A DNA stretch of 64,000 bases from Tetmemena sp. SeJ-2015 (lineage: Eukaryota > Ciliophora > Spirotrichea > Sporadotrichida > Oxytrichidae), in the NCBI GenBank assembly GCA_027382625.1, contig JAJKFJ010022683.1:1-64000 (forward strand), given 5' to 3'. Positions 36,401 through 46,600 of the stretch are shown one piece after another. How positions within the stretch are numbered: the stretch's first letter is position 1; each line of letters opens with the position of its first letter. The notes under the pieces are model-generated. The model made no database searches, was not told the DNA's origin, and was given only the letters and a program-made list of their open reading frames with translations. The position numbers and the translations under genes were made by a program.

Positions 36401-37861
36401 AGCCTTAGCTGAAAATTTAAGCGATGAGAGTAGTTCAAGATTTTTATTCGACGAGAGATCTGAAAGCCTAAGTATGCACTAATGTGGATTTTGTAAAGTA
36501 ATTTCTTCAGGTTTGAAAGGAGCTTTTATTGAACTTTAAAGTAATGAAGAGCACTTTTTCCACTAGCAATGCTTAGAAGTCAATGACTTTTTTGACGAAT
36601 CTAAAAGTGAAATTTGTATAGTATCAACGCTAATGAAGCTTTAAAAAGAGTGCCCTTCAAAGTTTTGATGCTAATGATGTTTGAGAGAAGGAGCAACTGT
36701 TAGTTGCATTTATTGTGGAGAGTATTACCATGGTTACGATTGCGCTCAATACACACTGATTGAGTGTGCTGACATAGAGAAAAAGTACTTTTGTTTCTTC
36801 TGCTTCAACCTCGAGCAATTTAGGCTCAAAGATCTGAAGCCAAGAGCAGAAAATCTTAAGCAAATTAATCTCAAAGACTTGACTTCAAATAATCCATTGG
36901 TATAATACATTCCGTAAGTTGGAGATAAAGTCATCTTCTTTTTGAAAGGCTATGAAGATTTTGTGGCATAAAATGATTACTTTTTCTTCAACGGGAAAAA
37001 GGAAACTTTAGATAGGGATGAGTTATACCCCTTTAGAAAGCTGCTTCATATAGGTCAAGACAATTACTTCAATCGCAGTTAAATGGATAGAGAATGCATA
37101 ATTGAGAGTATGAGTGTGAAGTAACTTTTTATTTTAAACCATCTGAGTACTAAAGAAAGGTGAAAGATCAACACTCTAACTTAGACTATATTCTAAAAAT
37201 CGAGCTAAGATGCTGCTTAACAGGCTAAACGTTTAGCATTAAATGGTTTAACTCCTCTAAAAGTCGTGACTTTTTAGTTCTAAAGAGTTGGTTCGACAGA
37301 TAATAGGATTAATTCAAATAGCTTTTGGAAACTATTCACTTGCCATCTTATGTAGATTTGTAATGCATGAGAAGAAGGATAATCAATAATTTAAAAAGCT
37401 TTAAATAATAAACATTAAAATAATGTTTAGTATCTATTCATGGAGTTGACATGAGCTCTAGTTACTGGAAAAATATTGACTGTTACTTTAAAGATGAGCC
37501 TGAAATGGAAGTAATTAGCTTTTGGGATATCAAATTCAGGAAAGAGAAAGTTTAATACGAGATTGATGGGCCGAACAGTCTTTTCTTCAAAAAATTGATG
37601 GATAAAATATATAGGAATTTCAGCAAGAATGGCACATTTTAAATCTCAGATGGTTTATTGATTGACCCTCAACTGATAAGTGTGAATCTCATAAAGGAAA
37701 GATTCAATACTGGGTATTATAGATCGAAGGAAAGCCTAATTTTCGATCTTAAGAGACTCTACAAAGTAGAGTAAGATAAGTTTGCTCTCAAATTATCAGA
37801 GGCAATAAATGACTTAGAAAATTCAAACTTTACAGTAGTTGAGAGTTATTTAATTAATTGA
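33467..37861 (+). CDS. BRWD/PHIP-like WD40-ePHD-Tudor-bromodomain chromatin protein
   Basis: A nuclear chromatin reader resembling BRWD1/PHIP. Visible in order: WD40 blades (FIHYTKDGKQIITGGGDRKI, STIDIWDLKNLKV, ICVSFSPDGNQIAVGG); an acidic linker; a PHD-like zinc module (HQCGFCKVISSG, CIYCGEYYHGYDCA, KYFCFFC); the BRWD Tudor signature VQYIPQVGDKVIFFLKGYED; DFLVLKSWFDR; and a bromodomain-like end (NTGYYRSKESLIFDLKRLY). Start ATG 33467 (MEEGEKQFDP), stop TGA 37859. Introns include 34472-34499 and 35347-35380. IESs are at 34161-34190 and 34569-35138. Several one-base frame changes remain (near 35565, 35720, 36660, 37150). Two in-frame TGAs fall beside the zinc motif CQ-stop-C near 36667. The PHD module is unusual for animal BRWD proteins. 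Confidence 0.75.
34161..34190. other. 30-bp IES, pointer GTA
   Basis: GTA at 34161 and at 34191 flank an AT-rich 27-bp insert containing an in-frame TGA. Deleting one repeat plus insert gives ...TTAGGTACAATTGATATTTGG, joining the WD40 frame (L-G-T-I-D-I-W). Splicing it as a GT...AG intron would instead shift the frame. Confidence 0.7.
34569..35138. other. 570-bp IES, 11-bp pointer AAGGAAATTAG
   Basis: AAGGAAATTAG occurs at 34569-34579 and 35139-35149 around a very AT-rich, non-coding stretch. Deletion of one copy plus the insert fuses ...MLSILLKEI and RLSLNEKTKRE in one open frame. The exact 11-bp repeat at both frame-consistent borders makes this a confident IES. Confidence 0.85.
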
Positions 37862-37892
37862 ATCAAACTTTTTTCGTATCTTTAATTGATAA

Positions 37893-38586
37893 GAATTTAA
37901 AGCTAGCGGCAGAGACCATAAATGTCTACAAATTTGATGGAGTTTACATGATTCCTTGTGGAGATAGGACCGACAAAAATTATTAAATTTAATTAAATGT
38001 GAGAACTCCAGGTCATCACAGGTAATCTAAATCAGTTTTAATTGTTCTAAGATTGGCTATGTGTCAAGCAGCTGTGAAAGATTTCTTCCCTGAGAATTTC
38101 CCCATCAAAGTACTGGATATTGAAATTAAAAACGGAAGTATGATCCCTACTTATTTCCTAATGGGAATGCTGAAAGAGAAGGAGACTGATAAGGATTTCT
38201 ACTTTGGTCTTGGAAGCGACTTAATTCCTACTCTTAATCAATGGGATGAAGGTGAAAAACTACTCAGAGAAATTAACTTTCTTATCTTCAACAGATCTGG
38301 CTATGATATTTATATTAGAATAGATTATGAATTCTTAATTGTTGGGGACATCAAGACAGACCAAAATCTTTTGCCATTTTTGCCGAGTAGTTACATATTT
38401 AACGAGCAATATAAAAGCCTGTTGGGAATGATCTCATCGACCGAGATAAGAAGGAGAATCTAAGAGGCAAGAAAACAACAAGAATAAGATATTCTAAGCT
38501 CCAGCAATTAATTTCTTAATGTGGCAGGCTTAATTACAAAAGATACATTGGAATACGTTGTTAAAAATCACCTCTACTCGATTTGA
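37893..38586 (+). CDS. Nicotinamide/nicotinate mononucleotide adenylyltransferase, 5' part missing
   Basis: Joins NMN or NaMN with ATP to form NAD or its precursor. Exon 1 contains DGVYMIPCGDRTDKNY (the 'IPCGPRPDK' region). The 30-bp intron 38022-38051 (GT...AG) is followed by HHRLAMCQAAV, GLGSDLIPTLNQWDEGEKLL and the terminal ISSTEIRRRI (ISSTxxR nucleotide-binding motif). Stop TGA 38584. The N-terminal GxFxPxTxxH motif needed for catalysis is not seen: the residues just before LKLAAETI do not match it. The 5' MDS is probably displaced or lost. The gene abuts the BRWD-like stop with almost no spacer. Confidence 0.8.
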
Positions 38587-38819
38587 AATCCTCTATTAAA
38601 TTTCAAATACTAATTAAATCTAAAACTTTCAATAAATAATGCACCAAAATTTCCAGAGAGAAAATTTTTGGATTATAAAATTATCGATTTTTACGAAATA
38701 TAAGAGCAGCTGCTTAGGTGATTCATAATTTTAGTGACGATATTTAATGCGAAAACGCCCAGGATTAATAATTTTAAATCAAAGATTTGAACACATCAAC
38801 ATTTTCACACTTTTTTTCG
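38587..38819. other. Intergenic spacer
   Basis: About 230 bp of AT-rich DNA between the NMN adenylyltransferase stop and the first glutaminase ATG. No motif stands out. Confidence 0.4.
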
Positions 38820-41245
38820 ATGGTAAGCGCACAATCATAAGACTCTTGGAGCAAGAAAGCCTTCAAGGCACTAGACACAGAGGCCAACGGCTATCTATTA
38901 AAAGATGAGATCCTTAGCCTAATAGACAACCAAGGAGTGGATCATCATCACTCACTGCTTGAATTGATCAATCACCTTTCTCAGATGGAAGATGATCACA
39001 AAATCAACTATGAGGAATTCTGCAAGCTTACTCAAGGTTTGTTCTTCCTTAAGAGAGTACTAGAGTGGGACCTCACTATCCCTCACTTCGATAAGTTCAG
39101 AAGCAATCTTCATGCTTTCATCTTAATTAAATCTGCAGTCATGCTATAAGAAAGTAAAGGAAGATGTGAATAACGAATACAGCTGGGGAGAGGTCGCTAC
39201 TTACATCCCTCCTCTCGCCAAAGCAGATCCTAAATGGTTCGCAACCGGCTTCTGCTCTACTGATAGTCAGTTCTGTCACTTTGGAGATATCGACAAGACC
39301 TTCTCCATCAGTCTATTGGCAAGGTGGTAGCATATGCATACATCCATAACATAATGGGGGATGATGTGCATAGCTTTGTTGGCAAGGAGCCTTCTGGAGT
39401 GGCATTCAACGCGCCAGTTTTCGATAAGCAGGGCAAGCCCCACAACCCAATGGTGAACACTGGAGCCATCATGGTATGCAGCTTGATTGTTCATCAAGGA
39501 AAGTCAATCACCGATGTTATGGAGTTTTACAAGAGAGCATCCGATCAAGCCGTCGTTGATACATCATATTCTTAAATTTTAAAGATATTTTATGAAGTAG
39601 ATGAGGAACTTTATCACGATGAGAAATTAACTGGGTACACCAATCACGCTCTAACTAACCTTATGCTTGCAAACAATGTATTCCCCAAGAAAGCTAACGC
39701 ACATGAGACTAAGATCTTCGCTGACGATTCTCTTGACTTGTACTTTAAGAACTGCTCAGTCCTCGTGAACACTGAGTCACTTTAATTAATTATAAACTTG
39801 CCAAATTTGGAGCGATGCTAGCTAACAATGGAATTAACCCTTCAACCGGAGATAGAATTTTGAGACCAGCAACTGTCAAGGCTGTTGTGACTTTAATGAC
39901 ATCTTGCGGAATGTATGATGGAGCAGGTAGTTTCATCAAGGACCTCGGAGTTCCTTCTAAGTCTGGAGTGTCAGGAGGTCTCTTGAGTGTCATTCCATTT
40001 TAAATTGTGAGAGCTTTCGCAACCTGGTCCCCACCTCTAAATGCAGAAGGAAACACAGTCAGAGGTATCCAACTCATTCACGAACTTAGCGCAATTGTAA
40101 AATCTACTAATCCTTTCCAAACTCTAATCCAAACCGTCATCGCTGATTGCTTATCAATTCATTGGATCTTGAAGGTATCTCTAGAATAAATAAGTTCTCT
40201 TTAACGCAAAGAAGCCTGAAATTATAGAATTCTTGGTTTCATAATTGTAAATCATATTGCATCGATTAGCCAGCCTATTAAGAAATTGAAAACTTAAGCG
40301 TTAGCGATGATTAATACAGACTCTTATATCAAACAAATAAAAATATATTTTTACATTTTATTTAATTTTTGTGTCATTCCTGGCCTCGGAGCTTTCTCTT
40401 GTTCATATAGCACAAATGATGCAATATTGCTCAATCTATAACAACTTCAATCTCTTCCACAGAATATCAAATACTTAATCCTACAATCGAATCAATTAAA
40501 AATATACTTTTCATTTCTATTTATTTATGTGTTGAATGCGAAGTACCTGAAATATTTTCATAAGGAGGTGTGAAAGGCATCGATTATGAATCCAACTATT
40601 TCTCATTTGCAAGTACAGATATTTTACTTTTTGATTCTTTTAAAGCTAGCTAGATAATTTAAGCGCAATCTTAGGTTATTTTCCACAGAGATGTGAATGT
40701 AGCAGATGTGACTAGAAAGCCTTTCCAAATTGTATCTGCTTGCTCCTGTGCAGCCAATGGAGATCTTGATTTATCTCTAGACTTTTCAACTCTGGAGTGG
40801 ACCTAACAAAGGGAGATTATGATCAGAGAACACCACTCCATCTAGCAGCAGCAGCTGGTCACGTCAACGTCGTTCAATACTTAATCAAAAAATTATTGAT
40901 AAGAAGTACCTCACAGTCCAAGAGACAGATGGGGAGCCACTCCTCTCAACGACGCAAAGAAGAAGAATTATGAAGTCTTATAGACTCTTATATGCAGCAG
41001 CCACAGGAGAAGTAAAGCTCATGAAGAGCCTTCACCTAAAGGGCTGGCAAGTTAACTCATACGATTATGATGGAAGAACTGCTCTAGGACTAGCAGCCTC
41101 AGAGGGCCATGTTCAAGCTATAAAATACCTACTAGCTCATGGAGCTAATCCTAATCACAAGGATGCCAGAGGTAATGATGCTCAAGCTGATGCAACCAGA
41201 GAGAACCATTAGGAAGCAGTTTAAGCTCTCAGTCACCACAATTGA
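38820..41245 (+). CDS. Glutaminase with ankyrin repeats, copy 1, scrambled locus
   Basis: Glutaminase (L-Gln to L-Glu plus ammonia) of the animal GLS type: N-terminal EF-hand-like helices (KAFKALDTEANGYLLKDEIL), catalytic serine-hydrolase domain ([45 protein letters not shown]) and C-terminal ankyrin repeats (YDQRTPLHLAAAAGHVNVV, YDGRTALGLAASEGHVQAI). Start ATG 38820, stop TGA 41243. The first part is linear with IESs at 39110, 39558 and 39779. The C-terminal part is scrambled: macronuclear order is 38820-39996, 40371-40396, 40011-40095, 40432-40463, 40681-40729, 40112-40151, 40740-40769, 40165-40185, then 40772 onward. One-base gaps near 39145 and 39313, and an unresolved joint at 40893-40980, remain. 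It is convergent with its paralog. Confidence 0.85.
39110..39138. other. 29-bp IES, pointer TCATGCT
   Basis: TCATGCT at 39110-39116 and 39139-39145 flanks an AT-rich insert absent from the paralog protein. After excision the frame is still off by one base, which I attribute to a separate indel. Confidence 0.6.
39558..39599. other. 42-bp IES, pointer GAT
   Basis: GAT at 39558 and 39600 borders an AT-rich insert. Excision gives AVVDEELYHDEKLTG, aligning with [15 protein letters not shown] of the paralog. The insert happens to be readable, so only comparison with the paralog exposes it. Confidence 0.75.
39779..39795. other. 17-bp IES, pointer ACTT
   Basis: ACTT-TAATTAATTATAA-ACTT lies inside the catalytic domain. 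Excision restores [16 protein letters not shown], matching [15 protein letters not shown] in the paralog. Confidence 0.9.
39987..40185 (+). other. Scrambled sector A: MDSs 1(end), 3, 6, 8 of glutaminase copy 1
   Basis: Contains, left to right, the end of MDS1 (pointer GTGTCATTCC, 39987-39996), MDS3 (40011-40095; pointers GAGCTTTC and CAAT), MDS6 (40112-40151; CCTTTCCAAA and TTGCT) and MDS8 (40165-40185; GATCTTGA and TATCTCTAGA). Inserts between them are 12-16 bp. Each pointer is repeated in sector B. Confidence 0.9.
40186..40370. other. AT-rich spacer between scrambled sectors
   Basis: Non-coding 185 bp separating the two interleaved MDS groups; eliminated during development according to the reconstruction. 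Confidence 0.6.
40371..40893 (+). other. Scrambled sector B: MDSs 2, 4, 5, 7, 9 of glutaminase copy 1
   Basis: Contains MDS2 (40371-40396, only 26 bp), MDS4 (40432-40463), MDS5 (40681-40729; joined to MDS4 by TTCCACAGA), MDS7 (40740-40769) and MDS9 (from 40772). These interleave with sector A in the final gene. The 3' border of MDS9 is uncertain: AATACTTAATC near 40884 recurs at 40469 and GAAGTACCT near 40906 recurs at 40541, hinting at further scrambled joints. Confidence 0.85.
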
Positions 41246-41431
41246 ACACCAATAACTAGTTTATTACTTATTCCATTAGTAGATGTTATCGATAAGCATT
41301 AATCTTTTTCGTTTCTTTCAAATAAAGAGATTGAATATTAACATTAAATATATTAATCATTCTATTTGAATGCTTTTATTTATTGGAATTTTATGCTAAC
41401 CGCTTTATTGATGCGATTTGCATGAAGGTGT
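41246..41431. other. Convergent intergenic spacer
   Basis: AT-rich 186 bp between the stops of the two inverted glutaminase copies. Nothing else is seen. Confidence 0.5.
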
Positions 41432-43491
41432 TCAAAGACGGGGTCTTTCCCTGTCTTTGATGAATTGATTAAACTTCTTTAGGAACTCAACTACATCTTT
41501 TCTTCCCTCCCTAATTGCATCAGCTAGCGCGTCGTTTCCTCTTGCATCTTTAATTAAGGGATCAGCACCATGCATTACCAAATATTTAATAAATTTATAC
41601 TTGAAAATATTAATATCTTGTTGCTTCGATATGCCCTTCGGATACGGCCAAGGAAAGAGCAGTTCTTCCATCATAATCGTATGAATTGACTTTCCAGCCT
41701 TTGATGTGGAGAGCCTTCATCAGAAGTAATTCGTTATTTGCTGCTGCGTATATCAAGGCATACTATTGGTAAATAGACATGAAATTATTTAAGCAGAAAT
41801 ACTTTACAATTAATTATAGTCATCACTAACATTCGCTAACTGCATTTCCTCATAAGGTAATTGCTCAACTCCCTTTACCGCACCATGGGAAATGAGTAGC
41901 CGCTTCATAGCATCTGTCTTAGCATCATTAAGAGGAGTAGCACCCCATCTGTCCTTGGGATTGATTCTCACTCCAGTTGAAATCAAATATCTAACGGCTT
42001 CAACGTGCCCTGAAGCTGAGGCTAAGTGAAGAGGAGTTCTCTAGTCGTAGTCTCCATCATCTAAGTTAATTGAAGCATTATAGAGTCTGTGGAGACCTTC
42101 AATATCTCCCTCTGCTGCAGTTTAAATTGCAGCTTGCACGTTATGAATTTTAGTTTGGAAAGGCTTTCTAGTCACATCAAGTTTGGTTGAATCCTTGTGA
42201 AATAAATTGAAGTTGCTATATATTGAGCTCAGCTTGGAGATCATGCCAATACCTCTCACTGGGTTACCTTCTTCATTAAGTAGAGGCGACCAGGTTGTGA
42301 AAGAGCCCAAACCTGGAATAACAGTGAGTAAACCGCCAGAGACACCACTTTTAGATGGCACTCCTAAGTCTTTGGTGAATTTTCCTGAACCCATTATACA
42401 TGCCGCAAGTTGTCATTAAAGTAACCACAGCTTGAACTGTCTTAGCAAGAAGAATAAAATTATAATCCTCTCACCAGTCATTGGGTTAATGCCATTATTT
42501 GCTAGCATAGCTCCAAATCTTGAGAGTGAATCGACATTCACGAGTAGTGAGCAATTTTTAAAGTAGAGGTTTAATGCTTATTCGGCAAATCTTTAAGTCT
42601 CTTCTGCGTTTTTCTAAGAAGGAAAAGCATTATTAGCCAGCATCAGTGACGTTAGAGCGTGGTTGGTGTAACCTGTCAACTTTTCTTCTCTGTATAAGTT
42701 CTCGTCAAGTATAGGAGCAGGACAGTCAGCAGCTCTCTCATAGAATTCTCTAACGTCATCTACCCCCTTTCCTTATTAAACAATCAGGGCGCACACCATA
42801 ATTGCTCCGGCATTCACCATTGGATTATGTGGTCTTCCTAATTTATCAAAAATGGGAGCGTTAAAAGCAACACCAGATGGTTCCTCACCAACCCATTTGT
42901 GCACTTCATCTTTTTAAAAATTAACTAATCTCCAATCATATTGTGTAGATATGCATATGCTACTACCTTCCCAATGGATTATATTGAGAAGTACTTATCA
43001 TTGTCTCCAAACTGGCAAAGTTAGCCATCTGATGAGCAGAAAGCTGTTGCAAACCAATTTGGATCAGCCTTAGCAAGAGGTGGGATGTAAGTTGCTATTT
43101 CTCCCCATGAGTATTCATTATTAACGTCCTCCTTAATTTCTTTGAAAGACTTCTAGTATTTTCTCCTGAAGACGTTGAAATGAGGAATAGTGAGATCCCA
43201 GATGAATACTCTTTTGAGGAAAATGAGACCGTGCGTGAGTTTGGCATACTCATCGAACTTAATTGGATCGTTTGCCTTCTTCTTGTTAAGTGCTAAAAGT
43301 GTTAAAGTGTGGAGTGGCTACCTACCTTTGATCAACTCGTCTAGTGAATGATTGTTCTCGACCCCTTAGTCAATAATTGGCTCAAGAATTTCGTTTTTGA
43401 AAAGATACCCTCTACCATGAGTGTCGAGAGCTTCGAAGGAAGTTTTAGCCCAAGCGTCATACTCTACGCTTATGGATTGAGGTTCGACCAT
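41432..43491 (-). CDS. Glutaminase with ankyrin repeats, copy 2, unscrambled
   Basis: Same enzyme family and domain order as the neighbouring plus-strand copy. ATG 43491 begins [12 protein letters not shown]-hand-like region; a GT...AG intron of about 33 bp near 43.3 kb (LDELIK/ALNKKK); catalytic domain with [59 protein letters not shown]; ankyrin repeats [19 protein letters not shown] and [18 protein letters not shown]; stop TGA at 41432. All MDSs are in linear order, with four small IESs (41581, 41760, 42453, 42908). A single extra base in a GGG run near 42393 breaks the frame and is probably a sequence error. Gene-specific reading is helped by the paralog. Confidence 0.88.
41581..41611. 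other. 31-bp IES, pointer ATATT (minus-strand reading)
   Basis: AATAT at 41581-41585 and 41612-41616 on the plus strand. Excision fuses HIEATRY and LVMHGADP within an ankyrin repeat. Confidence 0.8.
41760..41815. other. 56-bp IES, pointer TAT (minus-strand reading)
   Basis: ATA at 41760 and 41816 on the plus strand. Excision fuses NVSDDY and [10 protein letters not shown] in frame. Intron splicing with the available GT...AG pair would not keep the frame. Confidence 0.75.
42453..42463. other. 11-bp micro-IES, pointer ATT (minus-strand reading)
   Basis: AAT-AAAATTAT-AAT on the plus strand. Excision restores [17 protein letters not shown], aligned with GDRILRPATVKAVVTLM in copy 1. This is among the shortest IESs one could recognise. 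Confidence 0.8.
42908..42927. other. 20-bp IES, pointer GAT (minus-strand reading)
   Basis: ATC at 42908 and 42928 on the plus strand around TTTTTAAAAATTAACTA. Excision fuses LHNMIGD and [12 protein letters not shown]. Confidence 0.85.
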
Positions 43492-43603
43492 TCTAGAAAA
43501 TTAGTTAAAGTATGTGGTATGAGTTACCTTGATTTGACTAGAGATTAAGAAGCCTTAATAAATTTAAATTATAATTTCATTCTTTACGTCACTCTTATTT
43601 TAG

Positions 43604-46600
43604 GAAACGTAACCTGAGCAATACTTGCTTTCTATGATTATAAAGAGTTTAAGGGAAGGGGAGTGCGATAGATGGAAGAAGATCTGAGGGAACTCCCAGC
43701 AATAGCAACCTGCCGAGTACTGCAATCACTAACAAAAGGATATCGAGGTAGAATATAGATGAAGCGAATTTCAATGTTGAGAATATAGTAGAGAAGAGAA
43801 AGCAGCATCAGGATCTTCCAATTAAAAGAGAAACTTAGATTAAGAAAACGTTATAAGAGACCAAGAGCTTAGCTAATTAGCTAAATAAACAGAATACTCT
43901 GAATTCATTGAAGAGCAAGCAGAATATGCAAGCAAGCGTCAAAAGGAAAGCAGACTAGGATGAATTCGAAAGTGACTTGGTGGTTCTCTAGGATGGGCAG
44001 TTGTCATAGAAAGGCTAATCTACTCTTTAGCAAACAGTCAAACATCAAAAGCTAGAAAAAATTAAGCATCCATAAAATTCATAGAGCACTGCAAATCTAT
44101 TTTAAATTTATAATTATTTTTACCATTTAAACAAAGTTTATAAGCTAAAATTAAAGACTAAGATTATAATTATTTTCCTTATTCATTACTTGAAAATTTT
44201 GAGAATAAATAATTCTGAGTTATTTGAATTAAAATTTAGAAATCTAATTGAGCTGAAAGCAAGCCATGACAAAAACAGTGCATTTATAAAGTAAATAAAA
44301 GAAGAGCAGGCTAAATTAATTAGCAGTAAATATCAAACTATAGAAGAAGGTATAAAAGCGAGTCAAACCACCAGTAACTTCCACTCTCGAATTCATTTCT
44401 AGTCTACCTCAAAAGAATCCCAGAACTAATCGCAAACGCATATACAAGCTAATACAGAACACCCTTATAACCTAATAGATGAATCAGCAAAGAAAGGCAT
44501 AAGAGAAACCTCAACTCATTCTTCTAACTTCTACTCGAAGACCTAGGTAGCAGCTAATTTCGGGGGTGAGATTTACCCATCCAAGGCTGCTATTAAAGAA
44601 AAGAGCTAGCAGATTGACTTGTTTCTAAAAGCTTAAAACAATCAGGCAAAGACTGTCAAGGATTCGTATAAAAAGGACAGAGAGATGATGAGGACTTATT
44701 TGAAAAAGCATGGCTACGAAGGTGATGATAAAATAGTGTTTATCTTCAACTCCAGGGATCTGTATTTCAAAAAAGCTGCACTTAAACTAGGGTGGGTGGA
44801 AAATCCCATTCTCAGCTCTTAGTTCTTTGACGTAAAGTGGGAGTATAACGATAATTAGAGTGAGTATACCAATTTAAAGCCCAACCAGTTCTTCAACCAT
44901 TTTCAAGATGGCCAAGAAATCACCACAAAGCAAGGGCTCAACAAAAATATTAATAATTTGACAGAGTATGGTATTGACATATACTCTTTCTATCCGAGGT
45001 GCTACGATTTTTCCGATATCAAGCAAATCGATCTCTTCATAGAGGACTTTAACAGATCTCAAATTCTTACTATAGTAAAAAGACATGCTAAGCATTTCAA
45101 AAAGATATTCAAGGAATAGATTAAAGATATTAAGAGGAAAGATGATGCAATCCTTGACAATATCAATAAATATCATAATAAAAAGACACTTAAAAAATAT
45201 GCGAATTCAATGAAAATTAGTGAGGAGTAGGTAAAATAGTTGGGAAAGATCAATTAGGTCTTATTACAGAATGCTCTATTTTATAGCTGGAACTTGATCT
45301 TAGATGTGGAATCCTAATGCGAAGGAGATGAATTCATTAGGAAGAATTTTTATGTAGAGAGGTATGATATATAGCCTAAAATTCTGGAATTGGCCACTTA
45401 ATATTCTCAACTAAGCTTACCTCTACTTGAAATTCCAGATGGGTTCGAAAATCTAAAAAGGCTTACTGGATGGGACAGCCCCAGTATGTATTTGATGTTC
45501 ATTACTTACAAGATTCACTCTCTATTGAAAAAGTGTATGCCTCAGTATAATCTAATTGACGATGTAGTTTCAAGGTTATATTTTATATCATTATTTTAAT
45601 GTGTACAATACTTGGATTTGCAAACCAAGCTATAATGCTCGAGGTTTTGGAATATTTTGCTTTAACTCTTTGAAGGATCTATTTAATGGCCAATAGAAAA
45701 AGCAGCCCTAGCCAAAAATAATCTAAAAATATATTGAAAAATCGTTACTATTAAAGGGAATTAATCCATCCAATCCTGATGACTTGAGGAAATTTGACAT
45801 TCGCTAATGGGTATTTGTCAGTAGCTTGGACCCCGTTAAAATATTTGTGTACAAGAAGGCTTACTTGAGAGTGTGTGGTTCTCCTTTTGATCTTAATGAC
45901 ATCTCAGATCCATTCAAACACATCAGCAACTACTCAATTCAGAAGAATAAAGCAGATGCCAAGGTCACAGATCTAGTGATGAGTACTGACGAGTTTATAG
46001 AGTATTTGCAGAAGTAAAACGTCTTGATAGATGGTTAGCCAGCCAGTTGGGACTATTTCTATGAACAGATTTGTAAAATAGTAAAACACACTTTTTAGTC
46101 CATGTAAGAATCAGCTGAAGGGAGGGTGAACTGCTTTGAGCTCTATGGCTTTGACTTTGTAATAGATAAGAAGTTCAACTGCTGGTTAATAGAGGCTAAT
46201 ATGTCCCCTGCCTGTGCTGAGAGGACTCCCTGGCTGACTGAAATGCTAGAAGACATGTCTGATGGAATGGCTAACATAATTTAACAGAAAGTACTCTAGA
46301 CTAGTGATTTCAATGGTCAGCTTGGAAAACTTGCAGAAGAGTATCAACTCAAGAAGAAAAAGCCCAGCCTAAACAATTGGGCCAAAATCAAGTTCCCAAA
46401 TATAATCGAGAAGAAGAAAAAGAACCCCACTGCAAATCAAGTCAACTTAAAGCCCAGTCCATCTAAAACAAACCAAAAGGGGCCTCCATAAAAGGCAAAC
46501 GGATAGGTTCAACTTCAGCCTTTAAATAACTATGCAACAAACTAAAAGTCGTTGTAGCTTGATATATTGGGAACAAAAGCCAATCTCAAACTAGAAAAGA

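Noticed and set aside
39787..39993. Minus-strand open frame opposite the glutaminase catalytic domain
   Set aside because: It is antisense to a well-supported conserved coding region and has no motif.
45576..45600. A 7-bp IES with pointer TTATAT in the TTLL gene
   Set aside because: It would leave a one-base insert between overlapping repeats. A single extra T in the run explains the frame equally well and more simply.
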